Assembly (NCBI GenBank): GCA_020636475.1
Contig: JACJXU010000002.1
Span: forward strand, 149,501-213,500
Length of the DNA: 64,000 nucleotides
Origin: Chitinophagales bacterium
GTDB lineage: Bacteria > Bacteroidota > Bacteroidia > Chitinophagales > UBA2359
Direction: 5' to 3'
A program made the translations under genes and the position numbers. The notes under the pieces are model-generated. The model saw nothing but the letters and a program-made list of their open reading frames with translations, was not told the origin of the DNA and did no database searches. Shown one piece after another: positions 8,167 through 17,399 of this stretch; within the stretch, counting starts at the first letter, position 1; the number at the start of each line of letters is the position of its first letter.

Positions 8167-9525
8167 TCATACCTTTATTTTAGTTTTATATTCAACACTC
8201 GGCTCTGCCGCCATATTCAACCTTTCCTCCGCTTCTTTCACTCTTACCTGCCCATTCATCAACATAGGCAACAACCAGTCGCGCAAGGTGGTGAGGTGTT
8301 GGTTTTGACGACTTATTAAAATCTGCTTTTCCTGAATGGGTTTGAGTTTTTTGTCCAAATCCTTAACAATATCTAACGGTGGCACAACAATTCTACTTTG
8401 TTTTAGGTGGTCTTGCGTAATGTGACCCATCGTTGTTTTTCTTAACTCTGCAATCATTTTGAAATGCTGCAAATACCAAATCAATTGAAAATAGTAAAAC
8501 GACCTTGGGTACATTTTTGATGTAACCTTAAATATGTGTTGATTAAGTCCCCCTTTACCACCTGTCCATATCATTACCTCAAGTGATGCAGACCAAGAGA
8601 AAAGCACGTCACCGTTATTAACAATTAGCCTTTCTGGTATATTTACTTTAACTTTTTCAGTGCCCTCTGTAAAACCGTCTCGCATTTCACGAATTTTGAT
8701 AACGGGTAAGTATTCTTCATTTGTTGGTCTATATTTCTGACACGCTAATCCGTTTGTGTAAGTAGCGATATTAAGCAAAGTTTTCACCTCCCACCCATCG
8801 GGAATCTCTCTTTTCAACTCGGCATTGTACACCATTTTACCGCCAGAGGATTTGTAGGGTTTGCCTATACCCACCCCGTCCTGCGGACACCCCTCCAAAG
8901 GAGGGGAATAGGGAAAATCAAACTGCACAAACCAATAGTCGTACAGCGTTTTGGCCATTGCTTCTAACTCACGGTTGATTTTGTTGTTCAGCTCGATTTT
9001 GGCATCTAAGTCGGAAAGGACTTTGGCTATGGATTTTTGGGTGGGGAGGTCGGGAAGGTATAAAGGAATTGATTTTATAATGTCTAGTGTAAGGGTTAAA
9101 CGTTGACCACTGCCACTAGCATTATTTTCAAAATATTTCTTTCCATATTCTGTGTTTAACCAGAAGTGTAGAAATGCCCCGTCCAGTTTGTAAGGATAAG
9201 GTGTAATTAATGCTAAGTGATAACCTAAAACAACATCGTCAAAATCTTCCGCAATAAATGTTGGAATTCCAATATCATTTCGCTTCTCGCTATCTTTTGT
9301 AATTGCAACTTGACCTTTTTTTAATAAGAATTTTTCATATTCATTATCATTGCAGGTAGCAACCATAAAATCCTGTGATTTCTCCCTGTTAATGAATGAA
9401 TATTTGTAAACATCAGTGTAATTGCACAAACGAATTGGCTTTTCTCCTTCTGTAGTTTTTTTATCAACGTTGCTCAATTTTATATCTGCAACGGTATCAA
9501 GTTTAACCTTTCGCCAATTATTCAT
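8167..9525 (-). CDS. hsdS: Type I restriction-modification specificity subunit HsdS
   Basis: The 452-residue protein has the classic two-half layout. A first target-recognition domain (about 1-150) leads to the conserved helix PDLPTQKSIAKVLSDLDAKIELNNKINRELE (about 155-185). A second recognition domain (about 240-385) leads to a second helical spacer. It gives the HsdM2S methylase and the full HsdR complex their bipartite DNA target. It overlaps hsdM by 8 bases, so the two are translationally coupled. Residues GCPQDGVGIGKPY in the central linker are unusual and look like a short insertion. With hsdR broken, M and S should still form a methylase. Confidence 0.92.
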   Translation of the reverse strand: MNNWRKVKLDTVADIKLSNVDKKTTEGEKPIRLCNYTDVYKYSFINREKSQDFMVATCNDNEYEKFLLKKGQVAITKDSEKRNDIGIPTFIAEDFDDVVLGYHLALITPYPYKLDGAFLHFWLNTEYGKKYFENNASGSGQRLTLTLDIIKSIPLYLPDLPTQKSIAKVLSDLDAKIELNNKINRELEAMAKTLYDYWFVQFDFPYSPPLEGCPQDGVGIGKPYKSSGGKMVYNAELKREIPDGWEVKTLLNIATYTNGLACQKYRPTNEEYLPVIKIREMRDGFTEGTEKVKVNIPERLIVNNGDVLFSWSASLEVMIWTGGKGGLNQHIFKVTSKMYPRSFYYFQLIWYLQHFKMIAELRKTTMGHITQDHLKQSRIVVPPLDIVKDLDKKLKPIQEKQILISRQNQHLTTLRDWLLPMLMNGQVRVKEAEERLNMAAEPSVEYKTKIKV

Positions 9526-11143
9526 ACCTCAACCCTTTTAAATTATTCTGAATCTCCATTTCCAATGCCCTGCCTTCGGCAAAGAGTTGGTTGAGGTTGT
9601 TTTCAAAGTCTTTCATTTTGGCGGCAAATTCTTCTGCGGTGATGTCCACATACTCAATTTTCACCTCAAAATATTGCCCGGCACTCAGGGAGTAGTTTTT
9701 CTGCTTTATCTCGTCATAGCTTACCACTACCGAGAAATCGTCCACGGCTTTTTTCTGGTTAAAGGTGTCAATGATTTGCTGTTCTTCGGCAGGGGTGAGT
9801 ACGGTTTTTTGGTTTTTGCCTTCTTTTACGGTTTCGCCCAGGTTGCTGGCATCTATCAGCACCACTTCGTTTGTGTTGCCTTTATCCAAAAACACGATGC
9901 TCACATTGGTGCCCGTAGTAGCAAAAATATTGCTCGGCATACTCACCACACCTGCAAGCATTTTGCTCTCTACCATTTTCTCCCGAATCTTTTTGTCAAT
10001 GCCACTTTGTGCCGTGATAAAACCCGTAGGCACCACAATGGCGGCTTTTCCTTTTTTGCTCAGCGTGTGCATTATGTGCTGCAAAAAGAGCAGGTAAATC
10101 GCCATTTTCTCTTTTGCCTTATTGGGCACTTTGGGTATGCCGGCAAAAAAGCGTTCGTTGTTTTCCTTGCTGTCCAAATCGTCTCGGTAATCGGAAAAAT
10201 CGAGCTTAAAAGGTGGATTGGAAACGATATAATCAAACTTTTCCAAATTGCCTTCCTTGTCCTTGTGGTAGGGGTGCAAAATGGTATTACCCTGAATGAT
10301 GTTTTGTATGGAATGCACCAGATTGTTCAAAATCAGGTTTAGTCGTAAAAGACTTGAAGATTTTTGGCTCACATCCTGCGAATAGATGGTGCATTTGTCC
10401 TCACCAATGGCGTGGGCAATGTTCATCAACAACGTACCCGAACCTGCCGAAGGGTCATATACCGTTACATTTTGGTCGGGTTCGTTCACCAAAATAGCCG
10501 CCATAATTTTGGCTACTGCGTGGGGCGTAAAATACTCTGCATATTTGCCTCCGCTGTTGGTGTTGTAGTCTTTTATCAGGTATTCAAAAATGGTGGCATA
10601 GAAATCAAATTTTTGGTGGAAAATATGCTCAAAGCTCACGCCCACCAGTTTGTTGATGATGGCTTTGGCAAAAGCATCCCGCTTGCTGCCGTCACTGATA
10701 TATTCGGTAATTCGGTCAAAGAGCACCACCTTAGCACCGCCATCTGTTTTTACCGAGAAAATATCGTTGTTGGTAATGGCAATGTCTAAAAGTGTATCGT
10801 CAAAGAGTTTGGCAAAATCGCTTTCGTTTTGTCGGCTGAAAAGTTCCGAAATAAAATGCTGTGGCTTGAGTTTGGCGGTATCGGCACCCAATTGCAGCAG
10901 CAACATTTCGTAATCGTCCTCTGAGTAGGATTTTACGACTTCTTCCCAATTATCGGCTTGTTTGAGGTTGGGTTCAATCTTTTTTACCTCAAAGGCGAAC
11001 TTGTCATTCATAAATTTATACAGGAACACTTGGGTAATGATTTTAAACTCGTTGCCATCATTGCCCAAGCCATAGTTGGCACTGATGCTTTTGAGGCTAT
11101 CAATGAGGGCTTTGGTTTTTTCTTTAAAATCTAAATCTGTCAT
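9518..11143 (-). CDS. hsdM: Type I restriction-modification DNA methyltransferase subunit HsdM
   Basis: A 541-residue adenine-N6 methyltransferase. It has an N-terminal helical HsdM_N domain (ISANYGLGNDGNEFK and following), the AdoMet-binding motif I DPSAGSGTLL near residue 230 and the catalytic motif IV NPPF near residue 310. It should methylate adenine within the site chosen by HsdS. It is intact and immediately upstream of, and overlapping, hsdS. The normal partner hsdR lies beyond a RAYT/REP insertion (11157-12262), so the M-S pair may need its own promoter or readthrough. With HsdR disrupted the predicted state is methylation without restriction. Confidence 0.95.
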   Translation of the reverse strand: MTDLDFKEKTKALIDSLKSISANYGLGNDGNEFKIITQVFLYKFMNDKFAFEVKKIEPNLKQADNWEEVVKSYSEDDYEMLLLQLGADTAKLKPQHFISELFSRQNESDFAKLFDDTLLDIAITNNDIFSVKTDGGAKVVLFDRITEYISDGSKRDAFAKAIINKLVGVSFEHIFHQKFDFYATIFEYLIKDYNTNSGGKYAEYFTPHAVAKIMAAILVNEPDQNVTVYDPSAGSGTLLMNIAHAIGEDKCTIYSQDVSQKSSSLLRLNLILNNLVHSIQNIIQGNTILHPYHKDKEGNLEKFDYIVSNPPFKLDFSDYRDDLDSKENNERFFAGIPKVPNKAKEKMAIYLLFLQHIMHTLSKKGKAAIVVPTGFITAQSGIDKKIREKMVESKMLAGVVSMPSNIFATTGTNVSIVFLDKGNTNEVVLIDASNLGETVKEGKNQKTVLTPAEEQQIIDTFNQKKAVDDFSVVVSYDEIKQKNYSLSAGQYFEVKIEYVDITAEEFAAKMKDFENNLNQLFAEGRALEMEIQNNLKGLRYE

Positions 11144-11156
11144 AATTATTTTTATT

Positions 11157-11575
11157 TCGCGCCTTTGGCGCTTGAATTAATTGTCTCCTTTATGCCTTGG
11201 GCAGAACCCAAGGTTAATGATTCAGCGCCTTTGGCGCTTGAATTAATTGTCTCCTTTATGCCTTGGGCAGAACCCAAGGTTAATGATTCAGCACCTTTGG
11301 CGCTTTGTTTAAAGTAAGTTTTAATTTCTTGGGTTTTACCCAAGGTTAATGATTCAGCACCTTTGGTGCTTTGTTTAAAGTAAGTTTTAATTTCTTGGGC
11401 AGAACCCAAGGTTAATGATTCAGCGCCTTTGGTGCTTTGTTTAAAGTAAGTTTTAATTTCTTGGGTTTTACCCAAGGTTAATGATTCAGCGCCTTTGGTG
11501 CTTTGTTTAAAGTAAGTTTTAATTTCTTGGGTTTTACCCAAGGTTAATGATTCAGCGCCTTTGGTGCTTTTTATA
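11157..11575. repeat. Tandem 66-bp hairpin (REP-like) repeat array next to a RAYT gene
   Basis: Six full units of 66 bases and one partial unit, directly after hsdM. Each unit contains a small palindrome of the GCGCCTTTGGCGC / GCACCTTTGGTGC type and a second one, CTTGGGttt(t/c)CCCAAGG or CTTGGGCAGAACCCAAGG, separated by TTAATGATTCA. Because 66 is divisible by three, the minus strand stays open and would read as a 22-residue protein repeat; I regard this as a by-product of the period. Unit variants alternate (GGGTTTTACCC against GGGCAGAACCC). REP-like palindromes beside a RAYT transposase are the known pairing. Confidence 0.8.
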
Positions 11576-11597
11576 ATTACAAAATATTCAATTAAGC

Positions 11598-11682
11598 AAG
11601 CACCAACGGTGCGTTGAGCATTAGCGTAGTCCGATAGGACTATGCTATAATGCGATAATATGTTTTTAAGCACCAAAGGTGC
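11598..11682. repeat. Hairpin cluster at the 3' flank of the RAYT gene
   Basis: Three palindromes in a row: GCACCAACGGTGC (11600-11612), TAGCGTAGTCC with AGGACTATGCTA forming a longer stem (about 11622-11648), and GCACCAAAGGTGC (11670-11682). They resemble the units of the adjacent array and the pair at 12173-12262 upstream of the gene, so the transposase is bracketed by related hairpins on both sides. Confidence 0.65.
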
Positions 11683-11686
11683 GGAA

Positions 11687-12139
11687 TCAATCCCATAAAT
11701 ATTTCTCATCATATTCCACATTGTATTTCTTTATAAACGCTAAATATTCTTCTTGAAACGTTTTCTTTTTGTGATGTTCTGCTTGGTTTTCAATGTACCT
11801 CACCACCACATCAATTTCAGCTGGATTTACTGAAAAGCTCCCATAACCTCTCTGCCAATAAAAGTTTTTGTATTTCTCTCCTTTAGTCTTCATCCATTTT
11901 GATGAATGCGATTTAACTTCTTCAATTAGTTTCATCAGAGCAATTTTTCGAGATAGAACACAAAGTATATGAATATGGTCTTTATAGCCTCCAACTATAA
12001 CAGGCTTAAAATCCATATTTTTACATATGCCTCCAATGTATTGAAATAATTCATTTTGAATTTCTTCATCAATAAAAGGATATCTGTCCTTTGTGCTAAA
12101 GGTAATATGACTATAATTGTATGCTATTGACTGTGGCAT
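11687..12139 (-). CDS. REP-associated tyrosine transposase (RAYT, IS200/IS605 TnpA-like)
   Basis: A 150-residue Y1 HUH nuclease. The metal-binding HUH motif is in DHIHILCVL, and the nucleophile tyrosine is probably in VVRYIENQAEHH. KFYWQRGYGSFSV is also typical of the family. RAYTs cut and join single-stranded hairpins and are linked to the spread of REP sequences. Hairpins of matching type flank the gene on both sides (11598-11682 and 12173-12262), and a 66-bp REP-like array follows. There is no tnpB. The unit sits between hsdR and hsdM in a type I restriction operon and may affect hsdMS expression. The assignment is firm; current activity is not shown. Confidence 0.9.
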   Translation of the reverse strand: MPQSIAYNYSHITFSTKDRYPFIDEEIQNELFQYIGGICKNMDFKPVIVGGYKDHIHILCVLSRKIALMKLIEEVKSHSSKWMKTKGEKYKNFYWQRGYGSFSVNPAEIDVVVRYIENQAEHHKKKTFQEEYLAFIKKYNVEYDEKYLWD

Positions 12140-12172
12140 AATTAAAATTTAGTTTCCATAAATCAATTGTAT

Positions 12173-12262
12173 GTCGCACCGTTGGCGCTTGAATATACTA
12201 TTTCGTTTATGCCTTGGGCATAGCCCAAGGCTATTGTTCCTGCACCTTTGGTGCTTATTTTC
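12173..12262. repeat. REP-like hairpin pair upstream of the RAYT gene
   Basis: GCACCGTTGGCGC (12177-12189), CCTTGGGCATAGCCCAAGG (12212-12230) and GCACCTTTGGTGC (12242-12254) form three short stems with the same order and spacing as units of the 11157-11575 array. This copy is separated from the array by the RAYT gene. Confidence 0.65.
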
Positions 12263-12270
12263 CCTAATCA

Positions 12271-14951
12271 TCATATCGTCCTTCCGTAAAATTCGTTAAT
12301 GTATTCGTTTACCACCAAGTTGTTGATGTACTTGGACGATTCCGCATTCAGGTTAAACTTGTTTTTGTTTTTGAATTGGTCAATCACCAATCGCATCATT
12401 TGCGTGCTGAAATAACTTTCGTTTTCCAACAGTCGTGTATTTTGCAACACTTGCAAATCCGCATCTTGCTTTACGTTTATCAGAGCTTCAAAAATCTGAC
12501 TTTCTTTTTGGGTCAAATCGCCTTTTTCCACCAATCGCTTGTGGATGCGGGCATATTTCGGGTCGCTGTTGTATTTGTCTTTCAGTAAATTGTTTTGGCG
12601 GTTGAGTTCTTTTACCTTTTCGTAAATCTGCGTGAGGGCTCCAATATTTCTCCGCATTTCGTCTTGTGTAATCTCGTCCAGATTTTTCTTGTCGAAAAGG
12701 CGTTTCAGTTCATCATATAGCGAAACAAATTCAGGGTCTTTCTTGTCGAAATTACTCGCCAAGGTTTCCCGTGTTTTACGCAAGGTGTCTTTGAGTTGGT
12801 CTGCCAATACCAGTTCTTCTTCCGATATTTTGGTAAAATGAAACAATACATCTTCCAAAGCTACATTCAACAAATTGGTGTTGTCGATATTGTTTTTGAG
12901 TGCCTCTTGGGTATTGAGTAGTGCCAAATGGTTTTCCGTTTCACGGTACAGTTGCCCCAACTTTTTAAAGTCGATTTTATCCAATAAATCAAAATGCCCA
13001 AATAAGCGAATCAGGTTATACAAGCTCTTGGCATTGCCCAAGGCTTTTTTGATAAGCAACACCTTTTCTCTGTCTTGAATTTGGGTAATCTGTTTAGAAA
13101 AAAGTTCTGCGTTGTTGGTGTCAAAATGAAAGAGGATTTCTTTGATATCGGCAATTTCTTCTTCAATCTCTTCTTTTGATTTGAAGAGGTTGGAGTAAAA
13201 CTCCATTTCGTCACCAAGTTCGGCTTGTAATTCATCAAAATAAGCTTTGTTGGTGGCATCAAACTCCGCTCTGATGTCGGCAAAGTCCACCACGTAACCG
13301 TATTTGAAATTTTTGTAGGTTCGGTTTACCCGTGTAAGAGTTTGCAAGAGATTGTGGCGTTTGATAACCCGTCCGATATAGAGTTTCTTCAAACGCTTGG
13401 CATCAAAGCCCGTCAAAAGCATATTGTACACAAAGAGGAAATCAATTTTTCCGTCTTTGAAATCTTCTACTAAATCCTTTCGCTCGTCTTTTGTACCAAT
13501 GTCGTGTAGAATTAGAGCAGCAGAATTTACCTTGTAGCTGTTTTTTAGTTTCGATTTGTAATCTGCTTTTGGTTCGGCTGCCATTGGCAATTCAGAAACT
13601 ACATCTTCAGTCAAAGCATATTTTTGATTGAAAATTTCAAACATTTCTTTGGCTTGCTCTGAACTGTCGCAAACCACCATTCCGCCAATACTTGCATCTG
13701 AAAAAGTCAATCGGCTTTTTTCAAAATCGTTTACAATATATTCCAGCATTGGCTCAACAAAACTGCGGTGAGCAAAAACATCTTTTTTTGGAATGTCACC
13801 TTTAAGCACCTTGATTCTATCCAAAGCATCTTGCAGCACAATTTTGTAATCGCTTGCTATTTCTTCACGAATCAAGCGTAAGGTGTAGCCATCAGCAATT
13901 GAGGCGTTGTAATAATATTTATGAATGTAATCACCAAACAAATCTTTGGAATAGTAGTCTTTGGAAATCAAAGGCGTTCCGGTCAATCCGATTTTTATGG
14001 AGTTTTTGTCAGATTGGGTAAGGTTAGCCAAAAAGCTGCCTTGTGGATTGTAGCTTCTGTGCACTTCATCCAAAAAGTAAATCCGCTGTATGCTGATGTC
14101 ATAATCTTGCGATTGCACCACATTGGCTTCTTCGCTGAATTTTTGAATGTTTACCACCGTAATTTCGGGTTTGCCCGAATGGTTGTGAATGGCAGTGGTG
14201 GTTTTGATTGATTTTACAAAATCGTTTTTTGAGTCCACAATATGCACCGTAAGTCCACGAGCCGTAAACTCTCGCTTGGCTTGAATGAGCAAGTCCAAAC
14301 GGTCAACAATAAAGTAGAATTTAGGAATGACTTTTTTCTTTTGGAAATAGTCAGTTAGATACCGAACATTGTAATACGCCAAAGCGGTTTTTCCGCTTCC
14401 TTGCGTATGCCAAATGATACCTTTTTTGATTCCGCTTTCCAGTTTGTTTTCAATGGCTTTTGTGGCGAAAATCTGGGGATAACGCATTACGTGCTTTTCA
14501 ATGCCTTTGGTTTCGTCCACATAGGCAATCGCATATTTCAGGATAAAAGCCAATCGGTCTTTGCTGAATAGCGATGTAGAAACACGGTTGGTTGGTGTGT
14601 TGGTGTCTTTGTTGGTCAAAAACTCAGGCGAATTTTTAATTACCGCTAGATTGTTATCCTTTAAAACAAAGTTTTCCAAATCGTCATTTTCAGGAGCTAA
14701 CAAGGTGGTAAGGTCTAAACTTTCCTCCTCTCTGAAATAGTTGAAAATTGGTTGTTTGTAAGATGGCGAAGCATAAAAAGCACCTTTTAGCGGTTCAATT
14801 TCTTCATTGTCATACTCCATATTGTTGGAGAAAACCATCAATTGCGTGAGGTTGACAAACTTTCTGAATTTCTTGTTTTGAAATCGTTTGTTGATGCGTT
14901 CACGCTCTGCAATAATGCCGTCACGGTTATTTGGTTTCTTCACTTCTATAA
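12271..14951 (-). pseudogene. hsdR: hsdR, C-terminal 5/6 (translocase and helical domains), cut off by an IS
   Basis: The open stretch from 14943 gives 890 residues. They contain the helicase Walker A HTQGSGKT, Walker B FLDEVHRSY, GLTGTPL, the late motif VNRTYKNF and the long helical C-terminus of type I restriction ATPases. Its ATG-like beginning MKKPNNRDG is in fact the middle of HsdR: the true N-terminus is at 16201-16607, across the ISAs1-type element. The two parts are in the same frame once one copy of the 10-bp duplication is removed, giving a 1025-residue protein. The lone C-terminal part may be made from an IS-borne promoter but lacks the nuclease residues, so it should not restrict DNA. 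Confidence 0.9.
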
Positions 14952-15045
14952 TAGGGTTTTCTTATAAAAAAAATGCAACTAAAAAAGGTAAGCAAGAATT
15001 TGTAAATTAGAGTGAGAAAAAAATACCAAATTCAAAACTTACCTT

Positions 15046-15303
15046 ATGAACAAAAGTACAACATTTTTAGAAGCCCTACAAAATGAAGAGACATTAGATT
15101 TACGAGACAACAGAGGGAAACATCATGATTTATGCTTAATCTTAGTAGAGTTTATAGTGGCACTATTGTGTAATCGAGATGGGAATTTATCTTCAATACG
15201 TCGTCACATGAGCGCACACCATTCGAGTCTTGTAAAGGAATTAAGTATGGAAAAAGTTGCGCAAAAAAAACGGTATCAAGATCTCATTTACCCATACTAT
15301 TGA
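15046..15303 (+). pseudogene. ISAs1-family transposase, N-terminal frame
   Basis: 85 residues covering the N-terminal DNA-binding part of an ISAs1 (H-repeat type) transposase, from MNKSTTFLEALQNEE through LEFIVALL-like helices and SIRRHMSAHH. After the A8 run at 15263-15270 the frame leaves homology and ends at TGA 15301-15303. The continuation lies one base back and reads TVSRSHLPILLSKVNG. The heptamer A-AAA-AAA is in the correct phase (15264-15270) for a -1 ribosomal slip, so this is either a programmed frameshift or a one-base mutation in a homopolymer. Confidence 0.75.
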
Positions 15304-16190
15304 GCAAAGTAAATGGAGCATCTTTGGCTAAATTGCTTTATGAGTACTATGGTGTTTCGCTATCTGAAAAAGAGAAGAAATGGTTTGCACTTGACGGTAA
15401 AGAACTGAAAGGCAGCATTTTAGCAGGAGACAATAGAGGGCAAGCAGTAGCCTTAGCCGTCAGCCATGAAGACAGGTCAGTTTGTAGAATGTCCTTTTTC
15501 AATGGCACCAAAGAGAGCGAAGTAGTAGCGGTACGAACAATGCTTAAATCCCCATTAGTGAGTCAAAAAATAACGATGGACGCATTGCATTTAAAGCCAA
15601 ACTCCTTGATACCCATAGCTGAAGCAGGCGGTATTTTTTTGGTTGGTTTAAAAGACAATCAAGCAGAGTTATTAGCTGAAATGCGATTTTGTAGCGAGCA
15701 GGATCAGGGGATTTATGCCTATGATTCAGGTGTAAAAAAAGGACACGGTAGAGAGGAGCGGCGTAGTTATTGTTCTTATAACATAGAGAAAGCCTATGTG
15801 GATAAACGCTGGAAAAGAGCAAATTTTAACTACCTTATTAAGGTACAACGAGAACGAACTATTTGCAATAGCCATACCCACAGTAAGCAAATTGCCTACT
15901 TTTTAACCAATAAAAAGGTGCAAAATCAGGCAGATGCAATGGAATTATACCAAGCTATTCGTTGTCATTGGCAAGTGGAAACAGCCAATAACACTAGAGA
16001 TTGTATTTTAAGAGAAGATAAATTGAGATGCACTATCACGCACACTAATCAGACAATAGCACTCTGTAGAACTATGGTTATCAGCATTTTAAATAAATCC
16101 GACATTAAAAATCGCTCTGAAGTAATGGATTATTTTGCAGACCATTTCTTCAAGTGCATTGCTTTTTTGAAGAAGATTCGTTTTTTATAA
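15300..16190 (+). pseudogene. ISAs1-family transposase, DDE catalytic frame
   Basis: 296 residues carrying the DDE catalytic core of ISAs1 transposases. FALDGKELKGS holds the first Asp, MDALHLKPN the second, and the late HWQVETANNTRDCILREDKLR region contains the catalytic Glu. The -1 frame opens before the listed start, so the N-terminal frame (15046-15303) can be joined by a -1 shift at the A8 run. No independent strong start is visible. If the shift does not occur, the element cannot make a full transposase and is fixed in hsdR unless helped in trans. Confidence 0.75.
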
Positions 16191-16200
16191 GAAAACCCTA

Positions 16201-16607
16201 ACTTCTATAAAAACCAATGGCATTCCATTGATTAAAAGAATGATGTCGGGTCTAAATTCATCATCACCATTTTTATATGTCAGTTCAGTTACAACGTGAA
16301 ACGAGTTGTTTCCAAAATTTTCAAAGTCAATGAGTTTTGTTCCCGATTCACTCGTTAGTTTTTCATAAAAAGCTTTACCTAAGTCTTCGTTGTCCAGCAG
16401 TAGGGTAGTGTCCACCAAAAGTCTTTCTGCTTGGTCTTGGTCAAAGTCTGGATTTATTCTGCAAATTGATTCTTTAAAAATGTCAGTGAATATGTTTGTG
16501 TCGGTGTCCCAAACAGTGTCTTTCAGGGAAAGGTACTTGTAGCCCAATCTGCACAAATGCAGAATGGCAGGTATTTTCACTCGTGAATCTTCATTAAATT
16601 TCGTCAT
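16201..16607 (-). pseudogene. hsdR: hsdR, N-terminal fragment (nuclease domain start)
   Basis: Starts at ATG 16607 (MTKFNEDSRVKIPAILHL). An in-frame upstream extension exists, but this start fits HsdR proteins better. It covers the N-terminal nuclease region up to RPDIILLINGMPLVFIEV, the PD-(D/E)xK motif. The IS begins within this motif: the expected catalytic Lys of E-V-K is on the far side, and the fragment instead runs into RVFL and a stop inside the IS at 16185-16187. It is the first part of the 1025-residue HsdR whose remainder is at 12271-14951. Confidence 0.88.
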
Positions 16608-17045
16608 ACTATATTTCTGTCTGTTGAGCGGTCCGAGCATTGGCAAGAAAACAGCTCTTTTGCAAGCCGAAGCTCTGTATTGAGTGCTGGGGCTTGCGAA
16701 TTTGCTGTTTTGTGCGTTGGCTTGTCATTTTTTTATCTCTGTTTATCTGTTCGGTTGCGTTTTTTTGTATTGGCTACAACTCCCAAATATACACATTGTT
16801 TATATATTTTCCATTACACATTGTGTATATCCAATTTCAACAAAAATGAAAAATCCCTCCTATAATCTTGTGAATCAATGACATATCGCTATATTTAAAC
16901 GAAAAAAAATAATGTAAAACCCATTACACTTTGGATATCCAAAGGCTAATTCAGGAATTTACACCAAAATTGAGTGTTCAAAATTTGGCATCGCTACCGT
17001 TTTAGCAAAGCGCAATAAATAGTTGTAGCTCCTTGTTTCTGCCCT
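16608..17045. other. 438-bp noncoding region upstream of hsdR, with palindromes
   Basis: No convincing gene. It is AT- and T-rich. It contains two copies of a palindrome (16790-16802, 16815-16827) and a related, weaker motif near 16923-16939 (ATTACACTTTGGATATCC). It must hold the hsdR promoter. Short open frames here encode only low-complexity hydrophobic peptides. Confidence 0.5.
16790..16827. promoter_or_regulatory. Paired palindromic operator-like sites upstream of hsdR
   Basis: TACACATTGTGTA at 16815-16827 is a perfect 13-base palindrome. TACACATTGTTTA at 16790-16802 is the same with one mismatch. Start-to-start spacing is 25 bases, both are followed by TAT, and both lie about 190-220 bases upstream of the hsdR start. 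This arrangement suits a dimeric repressor or controller. The neighbouring helix-turn-helix gene (17046-17399) is a candidate binder, by position only. Confidence 0.4.
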
Positions 17046-17399
17046 TCACCTCCTTGTTATCAAATCCCGCAGCAATTGGTTTTCACCTCGCAGCTTTTCG
17101 AGTTCTGTTTCTAAGGCATCTACTTTGGTTTGGAGGTCTTGCTCTTTTTGGGTGGTGTAGGCAACGGGCAACTGTTCGCCTAAGTGCATCAGCAAATTAT
17201 ACCCCAAAATATTACTAATCCGCCACACAATGCTAAGTTGCAAAGAAGGTTTTTTGAGGTAGTCATACACTACACCCGCAGTTACATCAAGTTGTTTGGC
17301 AAGGACTGACCTGTTCATTGCTTTTGTTTTGAGTGTGCGACTAAGCAAATTGCCCACATGTGGCGGCTTATCGTTCAAAGTTGAATGTAAAACCTCCAA
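17046..17399 (-). CDS. Small helix-turn-helix DNA-binding protein with C-terminal coiled coil
   Basis: About 117 residues. The N-terminal part (about 15-75) resembles the Xre/Cro-type domain common in Bacteroidota: VGNLLSRTLKTKAMNRSVLAKQLDVTAGVVYDYLKKP with LQLSIVWRISNILGYNLL. The C-terminal part (about 85-112) is a heptad-like coiled coil, KEQDLQTKVDALETELEKLRGENQLL, suited to dimerisation. The listed start is a TTG (17399) that lies within a 21-base direct repeat; an internal GTG (…PPHVGNLL) is an alternative. It is between the hsdR upstream region and the methyltransferase gene, and it may regulate the restriction locus, but nothing proves this. Confidence 0.65.
   Translation of the reverse strand: MEVLHSTLNDKPPHVGNLLSRTLKTKAMNRSVLAKQLDVTAGVVYDYLKKPSLQLSIVWRISNILGYNLLMHLGEQLPVAYTTQKEQDLQTKVDALETELEKLRGENQLLRDLITRR

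Larger units (their letters stand above)
14952..16200 (+). mobile_element. ISAs1-family insertion sequence inside hsdR
   Basis: A 1249-bp element. Its ends are inverted repeats that start TAGGGTTTTCTTATAAAAAA on the left (14952) and are matched by the reverse complement ending at 16200. The 10-bp sequence ACTTCTATAA occurs directly outside both ends (14942-14951 and 16201-16210) and is the target duplication. Length, duplication size and transposase type fit the ISAs1 family. The only other change to hsdR is the duplication itself, so the insertion looks recent. Confidence 0.92.

Noticed and set aside
11152..11721. A 189-residue open frame of 22-residue repeats on the minus strand
   Set aside because: It coincides with the 66-bp hairpin array and a fragment of the RAYT gene. 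The frame stays open only because 66 is a multiple of three, so I annotate the DNA repeat and leave translation as an open question.
16640..17045. Short hydrophobic plus-strand frames upstream of hsdR
   Set aside because: T-rich noncoding DNA gives these frames; three overlap in different frames and none is protein-like.
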